A stretch of 64,000 bases of DNA, taken from positions 22,355,400 to 22,419,399 of the forward strand of contig CM049322.1 in the NCBI GenBank assembly GCA_026874595.1, written 5' to 3'. Shown in pieces: positions 38,739 to 51,500 of this stretch. Made by a program: the position numbers and the translations under genes. How positions within the stretch are numbered: position 1 is the stretch's first letter; every line of letters begins with the position of its first letter. The stretch comes from Sipunculus nudus. Lineage: Eukaryota > Annelida > Sipuncula > Golfingiida > Sipunculidae. A model generated the notes under the pieces. That model searched no databases and was not told the origin of the DNA. It saw only the letters and a list, made by a program, of their open reading frames with translations.

Positions 38739-40498
38739 TCCTACAAGTTAAATAAAAACGTGCATGACCATGTATATCAATAACGGTATTTTTTCCCAAT
38801 ACAAAACAGTGAGCGAAAGAGTCTTTCTGTGATAAGAAAGTCACAGTCATAATTCATGACGAAGTCATGAATACGCAGGGAACCAGTAACCATGGTTACC
38901 TGTGAGTCATGATCTCAGCTGACAGGGAAATCTCCATTGATTTCTATATATTGTCATCTGTATATTTAAATCTCATGTTAAATGGAACTCGGTGGTCGAT
39001 GTTTATTCAATCTGTGATCAGTCAAGACTTTTATGTGAAAAACGCATGCTTCAGGGCGCTCAGAACATTTCAAATATGATTATTAGACAAATATTATGGG
39101 GAAAACTAACAGAAGAGACCTTTTCTTGTGATATAAATGTAAGAAAATCGGTTACAGAATATTTTTTTAATTATTTAAATTCATGTGCCCTATTTTGCAA
39201 AATAGTCCGCTTTGCCTATTTAATACTGCTTGGATTTTGCTACAGACTCATATTTTAAGTATTGGTCTGAGTCTCTATGGGTATTTTGCAAACTCAGCAT
39301 ATTTTGTTTGCCAGAAACACTTGCTCGACATTGACCTGATCATTGATCTGCTTGAAAGGAATGCAAGGTGTAAAAGGTTCATAAATCCAAGACGTGTTTG
39401 TTATAATAACTTTACATTGAAATTTTAAAGGTTGCGTCCAGGATACGTTATGCAAGTCCAAGGATCACAACATATTTTTCCTTTATTTACAAATGAATTG
39501 TTTTTTCAGAGATAGTCAAATCCTGAAATGATTTGGAATAATTTATTTAATATTCGTATAGTAATAAGGTTGATAAAGTACAATTCAGAAGTCGATTTAC
39601 ACAAGCTGAGACAGCCAAGGTAGACGAACACTTGTTATACGATCCACATTTACATGAGTTTGGATACACAACATTATGTAGCAAAAAGTCACAAATAACC
39701 TTTAGTTGTATCCTTAAATGTTTGAGAATAATTTATGTATTCATGGGTTTCATGATTTATGTCCTTTTTATGTAAAGTTTGTATTGAAATAAGGTATAAT
39801 AGCCATATTTCGTTTCAGAATTCTAATTACACCCACCAAGACCTTTCCTTATGGACGCCAACAGGCTAGACTATCTAGATTTACATGACACTAGAGAGAC
39901 AACTATATATGTAAAAGATGTTCTTTATCACTTTTAACGACCGACATAATATTTATAAATTTATCGATTATTCACTAAATCATATGAGAAAATCTTTTTA
40001 TAAAGTTCATTTCCTTTTAAGCTAAGTTTTAGTAAATTAATCCTAGTCTTAGAAACAAAACGTAATTCACTATGCTGGTTTATAATTTAATTGTGGCTTT
40101 GTGTAAATATTTAAGAATAGTTACTTACTAAACGGATCTCTTATATCGTGGTAAGCACTGGAATTGCGTTATATTTACTTGATTTATTTTTGCATAATTT
40201 GAATATTCCTAATAGGTGACCGTGCTTTAAAGCTAAGCTTAAGTGCAGCAATCATTGCCACAGCAGCAAAACTAAAAAGAACTGGTTTTATACAAATGCT
40301 TTGTGTTTCCGTTCAAGAGTAACATATATACCTTCCAGAAAGTAGGCATTTCCTGAAATGACTGAGCAATTAACTAGTTAATACATGCCTGGAAAGTTAA
40401 GTAATTTCGTGCAATGCGTGATTGATTCAGCTTTTTCTTGTGAATACCTTTAATCATTTCACATGTAGCCTGATTACACAACCTGTAGTGTATATATA
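38739..40498. other. No gene seen
   Basis: Would hold upstream exons or introns of the membrane-protein gene on the minus strand, but none could be identified by eye. Open frames at 38,992-39,428 show no domain. Confidence 0.4.
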
Positions 40499-40563
40499 CG
40501 ATTCATATAATGATGCAACCAATGGTCGCTTAAGTTGTGTTTGGCATGATTCTTCAAATGTAA
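40499..40563 (+). repeat. 65-bp segment shared with 62,860-62,924
   Basis: CGATTCATATAATGATGCAA and the following CAATGGTCGCTTAAGTTGTG, then GATTCTTCAAATGTAA, match the other site with about ten differences. Each site lies upstream of a Penelope-like coding fragment on the same strand (about 140 and 870 bp away), so it may be part of that element's 5' region. Confidence 0.6.
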
Positions 40564-41089
40564 CCTGCTCTGCGTTCAAGCGTATCGAGCACTCCCCAGC
40601 AAGCTGTTGATCGTTGTATACACATGAATGCTCCTGGGCCATCCCTGGACCCATGTTTTGCTCTCATCAACTCCAGCACGAATACACGTCTCATACACTA
40701 CAACATGGAACGGGTTAATTTAGGTACTCACTTATAAATGTGTCCATAGCCAGTAGAAACTCATTTATGAAACAAATGATGGATAAAACTGAACGCCTTG
40801 TCAGAACAATGGGATGGAAGGCATTATTTCACGAGAGGAAAGATACGAAAAGTACTGAATATGGCGCATATGGTTCTAACACTTCGAAAGCACCACCTCA
40901 AAAGGAGCATCTCATCGCTTTTGAAAGTGACTTAAACAATCCGATGAGCAATATACAGTTCAGTGCGCACCGCAACGCGTTTAAAAAAAAGCTGAGCAAG
41001 GATGTCAGGGAGATAAAGCTATCTAAAACTGTGCTGGTCATAGCTGCCGATGAGACCACTAACTTGTACAAAATAAAAAAAAATCAGTA

Positions 41090-42309
41090 CAGTGGAACCC
41101 CGCCTTGCGACCACCCCACAATTGCGACCACCCCACAATTACGACCATTTTGATTGGTCCCGAAATTTTTTAGTTTATTTATGTTTAAAAATGACTCAAA
41201 ATTACGACCACCCCAGAATTCAGAATCACGACCAGATTTCCTGGCCCCAGCGCTAATGCGACCCCGCTAATGCGACCACCGCCGAGAAGTACTGAAACAA
41301 CATTTGTCACGAGTCAATGGCTGCGTCTTGTCACAGGCGCCTTAACGAAAGATCAAAGCGGGTAACAAGGTTTCTTAACCCGAGTGTTAATCTGGTTCCG
41401 CATATATTCCCGACTCGGTGTCTTCGCTGAGACTCGTTGAGGTGTAGGTTATAGATCAAAGAGGGTAACCATCGGCCTGATTACTTAATGAGCCAGTCTG
41501 ACCTGGGGTCAGATGCTAATTGCTTCTCACTGATCACCTGTATTACAGCTACCCTAAGTGTGGGGTTGCGGGCTTAATATTTCAACTCATCACATATTGT
41601 TAAAACACATTGGTTAAATTAACGACCTAGTTAATCCTAAATGTGTTCATACCTTACTGACACTGAGTATTGAGCAGTCAGTAAAATGTATACTAGTAAA
41701 TAAAGCTTGGGGGGAAAATCCCTCACATTAAATTGCCTTTTCTGATAGATCGTTGTCAGTTTATTTTTCTACTGGTTAAGTTTGCATTTAAATTGCTTGC
41801 TGTTAGGCAACCATGCCTCTGAAAGAGCTTTCCTTGAAGGATAAAGTGGCGTTAATCAAGGCGGCAACACCACGCACAGTCAGCACCAAATGGCTCAGCA
41901 GTTTAGCGTCGGGACAACTCAAGTGCACGCAACATATACTCAAGCGGAAGGCTAAATATATGACAGCCACGTATTATGTTCAATATGCATTCAGTATGTT
42001 GTAATCGTATTGCCTTAGTGTTATTATTTGTTAATCGTCAGTAACGACGTATGTGTACATGTATATTAATTTTCATCATGAATAAATATGTTCAGCTACA
42101 CACAAAAAAACATTCAAAATAAGGGTCCTCCGCTAGGTGAAATATTTTGTTATAATTCACATTAAAGATATGCAATAGTGTACTCTGATACACATTAAAT
42201 ATCATCGTGTAATATGCGACCACGGTAAGAGTTTCACAAATACGACCACCCCCAAATTACGACCACTTTGCTCAGTCCCCAGGGTGGTCGTAATTGTGGG
42301 GTTCCACTG
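41090..42309 (+). mobile_element. pogo-type DNA transposon, decayed, with 12-bp terminal inverted repeats
   Basis: Perfect terminal inverted repeats CAGTGGAACCCC (41,090-41,101) and GGGGTTCCACTG (42,298-42,309), flanked by TA on both sides (41,088-41,089 and 42,310-42,311). Subterminal GCGACCACCCCACAATTACG-type phrases occur at both ends. The TA target, CAG terminus and enclosed CENP-B-type helix-turn-helix remnant place it with the pogo/Tigger group. At 1.2 kb it is a deletion derivative that must rely on another copy for transposase. It is inserted in the Penelope-like coding region. Confidence 0.85.
41813..42004 (+). pseudogene. CENP-B-type DNA-binding remnant of a pogo transposase
   Basis: Sixty-three codons from ATG at 41,813. 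The part ELSLKDKVALIKAATPRTVS followed by KWLSSL and TQHILKRKAKY fits the N-terminal helix-turn-helix that pogo-family transposases and CENP-B use to bind terminal repeats. The second DNA-binding helix, the DDE catalytic domain and everything after residue 63 are missing, so it cannot catalyse transposition. It lies centrally in the 41,090-42,309 element, as expected. A truncated repressor-like product cannot be excluded, but decay is simpler. Confidence 0.65.
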
Positions 42310-43154
42310 TATATGATAAGTTACTGCAGGAAAATGTCACCAAATCATATAAAAAAGACAGGTGACCATGTTAAAAGAGATACAGACCGTGAAGGGAAAA
42401 GAATTGTTGTACGCCTCCATTTATAAGACCGCATGAAAATTATAGCAGAAAGGAGACCGTTCATCATGTTGATGGACCACAAAGAGGAATTTCATATAAA
42501 AAAAAAAAACTGTCGGCTGATCAATCCTGCCAAAACTGGAGTTGGCATCATATCCAAGCAGATCCTTGAGAGCATTAATAACAGGGTCCGCCAAATCACC
42601 AACCTCCAGCAGTGGAAAAACACTCAGTCCGTGATTAAGTGGTTTACTGACTTAACAAACAAGTCAGAGCTTAAATTCATAAAATTCGACATTGTTGAGT
42701 TTTAACCCTCCATCACTGCAGTTATGCCAAAGCCCTTATTAAAATCAGTGACACTGATATCTCCATCATCTGGCACTCCAGAAAATCACTACTGTTCTGT
42801 GATAACGCTTCCTGAGTAAACAAGGGACCCATGGGTCACGGCGCTCGAATGATCGTGATTGGACTATAAATGTTTCTCAACTATGATACTATATCGAGTC
42901 GATAAAGCTTATTTATATCATGGACATGTTGGGCTATTATAAAGGAATGTAATGTAATATGTGAGTAAATGATAAATGAAATAACATGACTGATGGATTA
43001 ATAGAGTCAAATATAGTGGGGTTTTTTTATTTATTTAGGAGGGGTTGAAAATTGTGATATATTTGAGCAAATATGAATGCAATGACAGCAGTAATAAGCA
43101 GTAGTAGAATGATGATAAGGCTATTTGTTGAAGGATCTAAAGTGTAAGGTAGTC

Positions 43155-44066
43155 TGCAAGCTTTCAATTTGACAGATATGATGTTATGATTAACTTTGCT
43201 GATGAAGTGATTTATGAATTTGTGACTGTATGACACAATATCTCTTTAGTCGTGACTAGGTACATTATTGTGATGCCCACTATGTCTACATATTACACAA
43301 TATTGACATAATTTCTGGCATGTACATAGGTACCTATGGACGAATAGTTATACAAAATATTAAAGTATGAATATATCTGTTTCATCTTGTTCTTGCTTAC
43401 TGAGGCTGACTTTGGGATGGGATTCAGAGAAGGGAAAAGTGAGGGCAGCTCGAAGGTGGATGTAGAAATATTCTATTGTAATGTTTTTCATTTATATAAG
43501 AATATGAAAAGCTAAGAGGAAAGGGGCCCTCCTACTTGGTTATAGTAAAGTTCTAAATATATGATTGCAACTAATACTCTAACAAGACTGTCATGAAGAA
43601 AAACAGTAAATGCAAGCTTTCAATTTGACAGATATGATGTGATGATTAACTATGCTTATGAAGTGATTTATGAATTTGTGACTGTATGACACAATATCTC
43701 TTTAGTCGTGACTAGGTACATTATTGTGATGCCCACTATGTCTACATATTACACAATATTGACATAATTTCTGACATGTACATAGGTACCTATGGACCAA
43801 TAGTTATACAAAATATTAAAGTATGAATATATCTGATTCATCTTGTTCTTGCTTACTCAGGCTGACTTTGGGATGGGGTTCGGAGAAGGGAAAAATGAGG
43901 GCAGCACGAAGGTGGATGTAGAAATATTCTATTGTACTGTTTTTCATTTATATAAGAATATGAAAAGCCAAGAGGAAAGGGGCCCTCCTACTTGGTTATA
44001 GTAAAGTTCTAAATATATGATTGCAAACTAATACTCTGACAAGACTGTCATGAAGAAAAACAGTAA
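43155..44066. repeat. Tandem duplication, unit 456 bp
   Basis: Copy 1 at 43,155-43,610 and copy 2 at 43,611-44,066, both starting TGCAAGCTTTCAATTTGACA and ending AAAAACAGTAAA-like. They differ by only a few substitutions and small indels, so the duplication is fairly recent. Confidence 0.93.
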
Positions 44067-44131
44067 AAGTTTTGAGATACTGTAATTCATATGAAAATTT
44101 ACAGATGGACAGGCAAGTGGACAGAATGGAC

Positions 44132-46022
44132 TAATACCTTTATTTCACTTTCAAGGGAATAATGCATTTAAGTTTATATATAAGCCTATTTTGTTTAAGC
44201 ATATCCACTTTTTCCATTAAGAAGTTTTTATCTGAATCATTTTTTTTTATTTACAGGTTTTATAAATTTTTAATAAAAAAAACCTGAAAATATAAGTTAA
44301 AATATTAGAATTGTTGCAAAAGTTGGAATCATTATATATACAGAGTAAAAAACTGAAACTATAAGTTAAAATATTAGAATTGTTGCAAAAGTTGCAATCA
44401 TCATATATCCAAAATCTAAAATGTAGCATGTCCAAGAATAAAATAAAATACAGAAAAATCATAACATTCATCTAGTTTATACACCAGCTGGGGGGGGGGG
44501 GTGAGTGCAGGGCAGAGGGGAAGCCTGCTAGTAGTGGCCAAGCTGGGCCAAGGTAAGCTGCCTGGGGTGGGTTACATAATGCAAGTGAAGGCTGTACTAC
44601 TAGGTGGGCTAGATGTAAACAACACTTGACATGATGAATGAAAACATGAATAAAAGCTATTCTTTCCAATCAATTTCTTTGAAATTTCAGATTTTAAAAG
44701 ATTAAATCCTTATGTATATATGCTGTGAAAATTAAATCAACAGTGCCAAAGTTGGACAAAATTTAAGGTATTGATTTTTAATTATGCTAATAACTTGAAA
44801 AATTTGCAAAATTCAGATCTAATTTTGGGTAAACAATTGAATCTTGATTAAACAAAGTTATATTCCTGAAAAAAAGTCTCATGTTCAGCGATTCTCATGT
44901 TAGGTGAGTAAATATATTTCCTGATTAAAAAAAATGCATTATGTTTTGGCCCATTACTTCAAAATAATACCCAATACTGACCTAATTTTTGGTAAGTTCA
45001 TAGAAAATGTATGAAAGAATGTGAATACTATATATGATCAAAAACAGATCAGTGGTTTTGATATTAGGCAGCCTTGAAGTGAAACAATGGCTTTTTTATG
45101 GAAAATGGAGTTTTTTCCTTAATATCTCGAAGGAACGAAGTCCTAATGACCCAATTTTTGGTATGGTAGGAGATTTTGCCAACAGCCTGGGGAGCATAGA
45201 GATGTGCACTGAATGACCTACAGTCATCAAAGTGGACTGCTTGACAATGTTAGGGAATACAACAAGAGCCTCCAAAAAAATTCAACAAATAGCCTAATTT
45301 TGCAGCTTTTATTTTCAAATTTCAGATATGAACAGATTAAATCCTTATGTATACATGCTGTGAAAATTTAATCCACAGTACAGGGAATCTTACAGGGAAA
45401 AAATGTGCGGTGGCCAAAGTTGGGCAAAATTTAAGGTACCAATTTTATATTTTTGCCAATATTTAAAAAAATGTAACAGATTTTGATCTAATTTTTGGTA
45501 TACAATTAAATTTTGATTAATTAAAGTTGTATTACTGGAAAAAAATCCCTACCTTTAACCTTTTTGGTCTTAAATGTCCAAATATCTTCCTGATTTTTAT
45601 ACAAAGTCCATTATGTTTGGGCCCATAACTTTTTTAAATTATATAATACTGACTTAATATCTGGCATGTACATAGGAACTATATAGAGGAACATTTATGA
45701 TAAATATGAATTTAGAAAACCAGATAAGTGGTTTTGATATTAGGCAGTCCTGAAGTGTGAAAATAGATTTTTAATAAAAAATGAGGTTTTTCCTTAATAT
45801 CTCGAAGGAACGAAGACCTATTGACCCAATTTTCGGCATGGTAGGAGATTTTGGGGAAATCTAACTGTATGCCGAATTTCAGATTCGTAGGTCCAACGGT
45901 GTCGAAACGTGCCAGTCTTACGGACGGACATCCAGACGGACGGACGGACAGACAGACAGACGGATGTCGGACAATGGACCACGACTATAGCTCAGATGAC
46001 TTATAGTCAGCTGAGCTAAAAA
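44132..46022. repeat. Segment C, copy 1 (matches 54,970-57,280)
   Basis: Begins TAATACCTTTATTTCACTTT and ends CAGCTGAGCTAAAAA. It contains a poly-G run (44,491-44,500) and a roughly 620-bp internal pair of related units (about 44,690-45,290 and 45,310-46,010). Near its end it has an ACGGACGGACAGACAGACAG tract. It is flanked on both sides by an 80-bp direct repeat (44,057-44,131 and 46,020-46,098, containing TTTACAGATGGACAGGCAAG). Confidence 0.9.
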
Positions 46023-46098
46023 CAGTAAAAGTTTGAGATACTGTGTTGCATACGAAAATTTACAGATGGACAGGCAAGTGGACAGAATGGACTAATAC

Positions 46099-46454
46099 TA
46101 TTACCAAGTAATAAAATACTGAAAATAAGATTTTAGATAATAAGAAACAAAATGTCACTTTAAGATAAAGCCATCAGTAATCGTTACTTAGTTCATTGAT
46201 ACAATTATGGTTCTTAGTTAATTTACTATTACAAATATGTTATTACTTCATTCAGGCATTTCAAATGGCCAGTCCAATACCATATAGCAAACCAGGTATT
46301 TCACAGATTTACCATCATAACTTTTATTATTGCAATTATGTATTATTATGTGTCTGGAATCTTTTCATGGTTGAATGTACACAAATGTTCATGTAAGAGT
46401 TAATTAGTGAGAGTGTAAAGGTAGTCTGTCAAGGGTTAATGAATTGTCTTTGAC
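46099..46454. repeat. Segment D, copy 1 (matches 54,218-54,579)
   Basis: Begins TATTACCAAGTAATAAAATA and ends GAATTGTCTTTGAC. The second copy is in direct orientation 8.1 kb away. It is not an LTR pair: there are no TG/CA ends, primer-binding site or pol gene between the copies in the same orientation. Confidence 0.9.
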
Positions 46455-46461
46455 TTTGATT

Positions 46462-47121
46462 CAAGGATTAAACTTCAAAACAAAAGGTACAAATCCCATA
46501 AGCAGAGGGCAAGGGATAGAACACGAATGGACCTCTTCCACAGGCATAAACAGGAGAATGTAAATGACCCTCATGGAAAGTCCAGTGTAACAGTACCAGC
46601 TGAAAAGATTTTTAAATCTACTGGAGTCAATACAGACACAGAAGCATCAAATCAGAGCAATGTCCCAAAACCAGAATTCAGTCCGGAAACTATACAACTT
46701 AAAATACGTGATCAAATGAGATCAGGTTGAAAATTTAAAATGTGAAAATGTCCATTTTACAAACACAATTGAGAACCATAACAAGAAATTAGACAAACTG
46801 GTAGAATATGCTGAATACATGGAAGAGCGGGTGAAACAAGATGAAAAAGTCATGCAGGACCATCTGGATACTATTCAAGATTACAAACAACTGGTATTTT
46901 TGAAAAAGAGATTCCAAGAAAACAAGATAATAGCAAAAACATCCTTGATCAAACAAATGGACCATCAAATTGAGGAACTCAAAGAAATGTGTAGTGATCT
47001 GCAAAACGACATGCACAAAGAACAAGAAACCAAGAAAGAACAAGAAACATCAAACCAATTCTCAACAGAAGTGAAGAATATTACCCCAGTGCTTGAAGAC
47101 CAAAAACCCCGAGTTACATAA
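46462..47121 (+). pseudogene. Coiled-coil protein coding region with one frameshift, unknown family
   Basis: From about 46,464 an open frame (KLQNKRYKSHKQRARDRTRM and onwards) continues through a Met at 46,527 to about 46,724. The same protein then resumes in the next frame from about 46,728 and runs to a stop at 47,119-47,121. The join is read from continuous charged, helical character and lack of any splice site at the break. Total about 215 residues: a basic N-terminus, a Ser/Thr-rich linker (TGVNTDTEASNQSNVPKPE), then a long Lys/Glu/Gln-rich coiled coil (EERVKQDEKVMQDHLDTI, KQMDHQIEELKEMCSDLQ). A possible acceptor (GATTCAAG) precedes the start. It lies just after segment D copy 1 inside the composite element. 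It could be cargo, an old structural protein of the element, or a captured host exon. No function is assigned. Confidence 0.5.
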
Positions 47122-48497
47122 AAAGTTACAGAGGACGGTGAAATATATTATGTAATTAACAAAATGAATAATTGGTGAAAACATTCTTATTCTAATGGAA
47201 TTCATTTTCAATTCGAATAATTCAAATTGTTGATTATTTCTCATACAGTTAAATTCATATACGATTCTCATATATAATGTTATTGCTAAATGTTTGCATT
47301 ATATTCACGAATATATGGACTCTAAGATTTATTTTACAGTGTTCTATTTCATTTTTTCATATTGTGAACCAATGATTAATTCACATTTAATGTGTATGAT
47401 TTGTAATCTTTTGATTAATTATAGTTATTATGTATGTTCTATGTTAATATGTATCTTTTTTTTTTATTGAATCAAAAAAGTACAGGCACAGAAACATTTT
47501 TAAAAATGGATGAAAAAACAGGAGACAATCTGGCACAGGTGAGATATAATCTCTGCAAGCAAAACACTTCAATAGAACAAAAATTGTTACTAATCCTTAA
47601 ATTTTAACAGATCTATAATACACATGCAACCTGTTATATTAATGCACACCTGGTACCTAGCCACCTGTGTACTAAACCTATTTTTTAATTATCAAAGATA
47701 AGTTAACTTCATCTGACCTTAGGGCCCTATAAAAAAAAACTTGATCTAATTCATTCTAATCCTCAAGTAACTGACTGCCTGATTACAATATATACCTTAC
47801 TAGCTGTGAATACAAAAAAAAAATATGTTGATTTCCTGTTGCAAATTAAACCAGATATCCCCATACCACCTTATAAAAAAAATACAGCTTTGGTTTTCTA
47901 ATATAACAATCTTTGTATGATTAATACATCATTCAATTAATCCTGACCTAGTGGATGTTTATTTTCCTATTATTGTAAGAGAAGGTTAACAGTTTTTACA
48001 ATGAATAGCTATTGCCAGAATGGCAGACCAAGTACACCCATGGGACAATTTACATTATACCCTATTAATTATTATTTTAACATGCTTTAAATCTCTCTTG
48101 TCACCTAGTGAAAATTAAGTGAAACATACATATCTTTATGCTATAACTGTCACCTTTTAAATTGATGAAAATTACATTCATGAGACAAACAAGTTGTAAT
48201 GGTACATAACAATGCCTGTCTTACCGTTAATATATGATTCAGACTTCCCTATACAGACCTAACTCAGTAAAACTTAAGTAACCACGTTTTTATAATTAAT
48301 CACAATTCATTGCCCATTTATATATGTATACTAGCAATACACTTCACCCTTATGTGAAAATATAAATGAACATTCCTTTTTATTGATTATTTATAACAGT
48401 TGTTATCACATATATCTACTCAAATGATTAACATACTTTTATCAATCACTTAAATGTCTACGTGTAAACTATTTCATGATAAAAAAAGACCCTAGAA
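47122..48497. other. Non-coding interior of the composite element
   Basis: AT-rich, with short homopolymers. No gene. Lies between the coiled-coil region and the 3' end of the LINE. Confidence 0.5.
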
Positions 48498-48548
48498 CCC
48501 TAAATTATAAATTTAAGATTGGTGTGTTACTGCTTTCTGTAAAAAAGT

Positions 48549-51500
48549 TCAGTTTCTTCCATTTTTTTCATGTACAATAGTATTTCCTTTCTTATAAGCT
48601 ATATATTTTTCTATTTCCTTCACATGTTTTATAAACAAGATTGCTCCTTTCAAAGAAGGCTTGTTGCTTTTACCTCTACAATCACATATATATTTTTTAA
48701 CAAAAAGTACAATACTGCCTATAATGTCTGTATAATCACCTAATATTATTGGTGCACAGTCAAACTTAAAATCCTGTTCAGCCACTTTATTCTCTTTTAA
48801 CCATAAAAGTATATTTGACCATACTAACTTGACAAATGTGCATGACCAAAATAGATGAATGTATGTTTCATCTTCTGACTTACAAAATGTGCACCTGGGG
48901 TTGTCAATTATATTTGATTTATACAAATGACTATTAAGATACATAATACGATTTAGTAATCTGAACTGGAACATTCTAAGTTGCACTGAGTTTGAAACTT
49001 TTTTCAGTTTAGGGAAAGCACTCAAAATGCTTTCCCAGCTGGATATATTCAAGTCTATAGCCCACTTAATTAGTGGGTTTGTTGAGACAACATAGATCTT
49101 TTCAACCATTTTACAGTAAACCTGCTTAGTTACCTTTTTCATGCTAAAAAGGGTTTCTATATTGTTTTGAATCTGGTGTATTTCTATGTTTACTTTAAGA
49201 ATTTTTTTCTAATCATTTGGTATTGCATCCAACATACCATTGTACCAAAGCAAGTTTATATTTAAATTGGTACGTGCCTGAAATTCTTCATATGTAAGAA
49301 ATCTGAAGAATCCTCTATTTTTCACTATAATATCTTTTATGTATATTATGCCTGAGTTGTAAAGTTTTCTAAAAAATAATACCTTATTATCAATCTTTAT
49401 ATGGGAATTATACCACAGAACCTGGCCAAAAATATCTTTCACTTCTGTTGGTATGCAGAAATTAAATTTACACCATGCTTGCATGACTTCTTTCCAAAAG
49501 ATGTCCTTTAAATAGATCTCATCCAAATCTTATGGATTGAGATTACATTGAAATGTAAGCTCCCCCATAGGTAAGGTACTTAATATATGATTTTTCCAAG
49601 GATTGTCAGGTTTTTTCTTTAAGATTCTTTCAATCCATTTTATTTTTAATGCGCAATTTTGAGTTTCAGGGTGGATCATATTCAATCCACCTTTACTATA
49701 AGGAGCTATTAATGTCAATCTTTTCACTTTGTCTGGTTTGTATGACCAAACAAATTTATATAGAATTTTTTCTAGTTCTTTAAAATAATTGGCTTTAGGA
49801 GCAGGAAGGACAGACCACAAGTAAATTAATTGTGACAAAGCATAACATTTTATTAAAGGGATTTTCCCAGCTGGTGTCATGTATCGGTTTGACCATGTAC
49901 TTAATGTTTTTCTTATGGATTCCAATTTTGGATTGTAATTGTCTTCTATTATTTTATTTAAGGATGGTCTAAGTAATAATCCCAGAATATTAACTGGACC
50001 CTCTGACCATTTTAGACCTTTTCTCTCTATTGTTCTTTTAGCTTGGCTTATACCTGGTTGATTATGCACCAAAGGCATAACTGCAGTTTTCCCTAGATTA
50101 ATTTTAAGACCTGAATTTTTTTCAAAACATTTCATTATATTCACACTATCAATAACACTGTTAATGTCTGAGAATAAAAAAACTGTGTCATCAGCATATT
50201 GCAGTATTTTATATTTATATTCATTGAAGCAGACTGCATTTAATTTATTATCTTCTCTAATTTTTTTGGCTAACAATTCTGCACATATTATAAAAAGGTA
50301 TGGAGACAGGGGACACCCCTGTCTCACTCCCCTTGACATTTTGAAGAATTCTGAGCACCACCCATTATTTATAATACATGTTTTCCCTTCATGGTATAAT
50401 ACTTTTATCCAGTTTATTATATTTTTTCCAAACCCAAAATATTCCAACGCTTTCCAAATGAACGGCCATTCTAAGCAATCGAAAGCTTTTTCAAAATCTA
50501 CTGTTGTGAGGTACCCTTCTTTATCTTGTTCAACTGTATTATTTATAACTGTAATGATCTTATTTATGTTCTCCCCTATGTACCTACCTTTAATGAAACC
50601 TGTCTGATCCTCATTAATTAATCTTGGTTAAACAGATTTGATTCTGCTTGCTAGGCATTTTGAAATGAGTTTGTAATCAGTGTTCAGTAGTGTAATTGGC
50701 CTCCAATTTTTTATTTCAAGAGGAGATTTATTTTTTTTTGGTAACAAAGTAATAACTCCCTGTCCCTGGGTGATACTTAAATGTCCAACATTTAGTCCAT
50801 ATCTAATAGCTGACAGATGGGGTTCCTTGATATCTGTCCAAAAATGTCTATAGAACTCTGCAGGGAGACCATCCAATCCAGGTGATTTATCCAGTGCAAA
50901 TGACTGTAAAATTATAAAAATCTCCTGTTCTTTAACCAGTTCATCGCATAAAATTCTCTCATTCTCTGAAAGTCCCTCATTAAGTCCTATATTAGGAAAA
51001 AAACTGTTATCTTGAATTGTTTGGTTGGATAAACTAGATTGATAGAGATTTTCATAATAATGTTTTTCAGCTCTCAAAATTTCTATTTGGTCAGATATTT
51101 GCCTCCCATCATTGAGGATCAATTTATTTACTGTTTTTTTATTAAAGTTCCTTTTCTCCAAGTTCAGAAAATATTTAGTTGATTTTTCCCCCTGCTCATA
51201 CCACCTGCATTTACTTCTGAATAAAGCCCCTTTTGTTTTCTCCTCCAAATATTTTTCTAGCTCTCTTTTGGTTTCTTCTAATTCAGTGTGACTGTTAGAG
51301 TTCTGTAGAAATTTAATCTTGTTTTCTAATTCCAAAAATTTTACATTTTTTCTTTGCATTTAACCTTTTACTGAAAGCTATAGATTCACGTCTAATATAC
51401 ATTTTAATGATATCCCAAAGTAAGGGTGGGTTGGCTTCTTTATTTTCTGTTTGTGCATTTTGTATAGTTGTCCTAATAATGTCAGTATACTCTTGATTAT

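Larger units (their letters stand above)
40700..42820 (+). pseudogene. Penelope-like element, N-terminal and first reverse-transcriptase part
   Basis: Two coding blocks of one retroelement, separated by the pogo insertion at 41,090-42,309. Block 1 (40,705-41,089) includes NVSIASRNSFMKQMMDKTER, GWKALFHERKD and KTVLVIAADETTNLYK. Block 2 (from 42,312) continues the same domain in a shifted frame. It then runs in an open frame from 42,433 with PAKTGVGIISKQILESIN and KFIKFDIVEF (a first catalytic Asp region of a reverse transcriptase). There a stop replaces a Tyr codon, and after a shift it reads ISDTDISIIWHSRKSLLFCD. At 42,820 it is cut off by the 14.45-kb composite element. The element copies itself through RNA. 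Here several stops and shifts make it dead. Family assignment rests on these motifs plus the C-terminal piece at 57,275. The clade within Penelope-like elements is not certain. Confidence 0.8.

Noticed and set aside
44057-46098. 80-bp flanks of segment C copy 1 as a target-site duplication
   Set aside because: Far too long for any transposon duplication and diverged between copies. Recombination between repeats explains it better.
50164-50607. Plus-strand 147-codon open frame
   Set aside because: Antisense shadow of the LINE reverse transcriptase.
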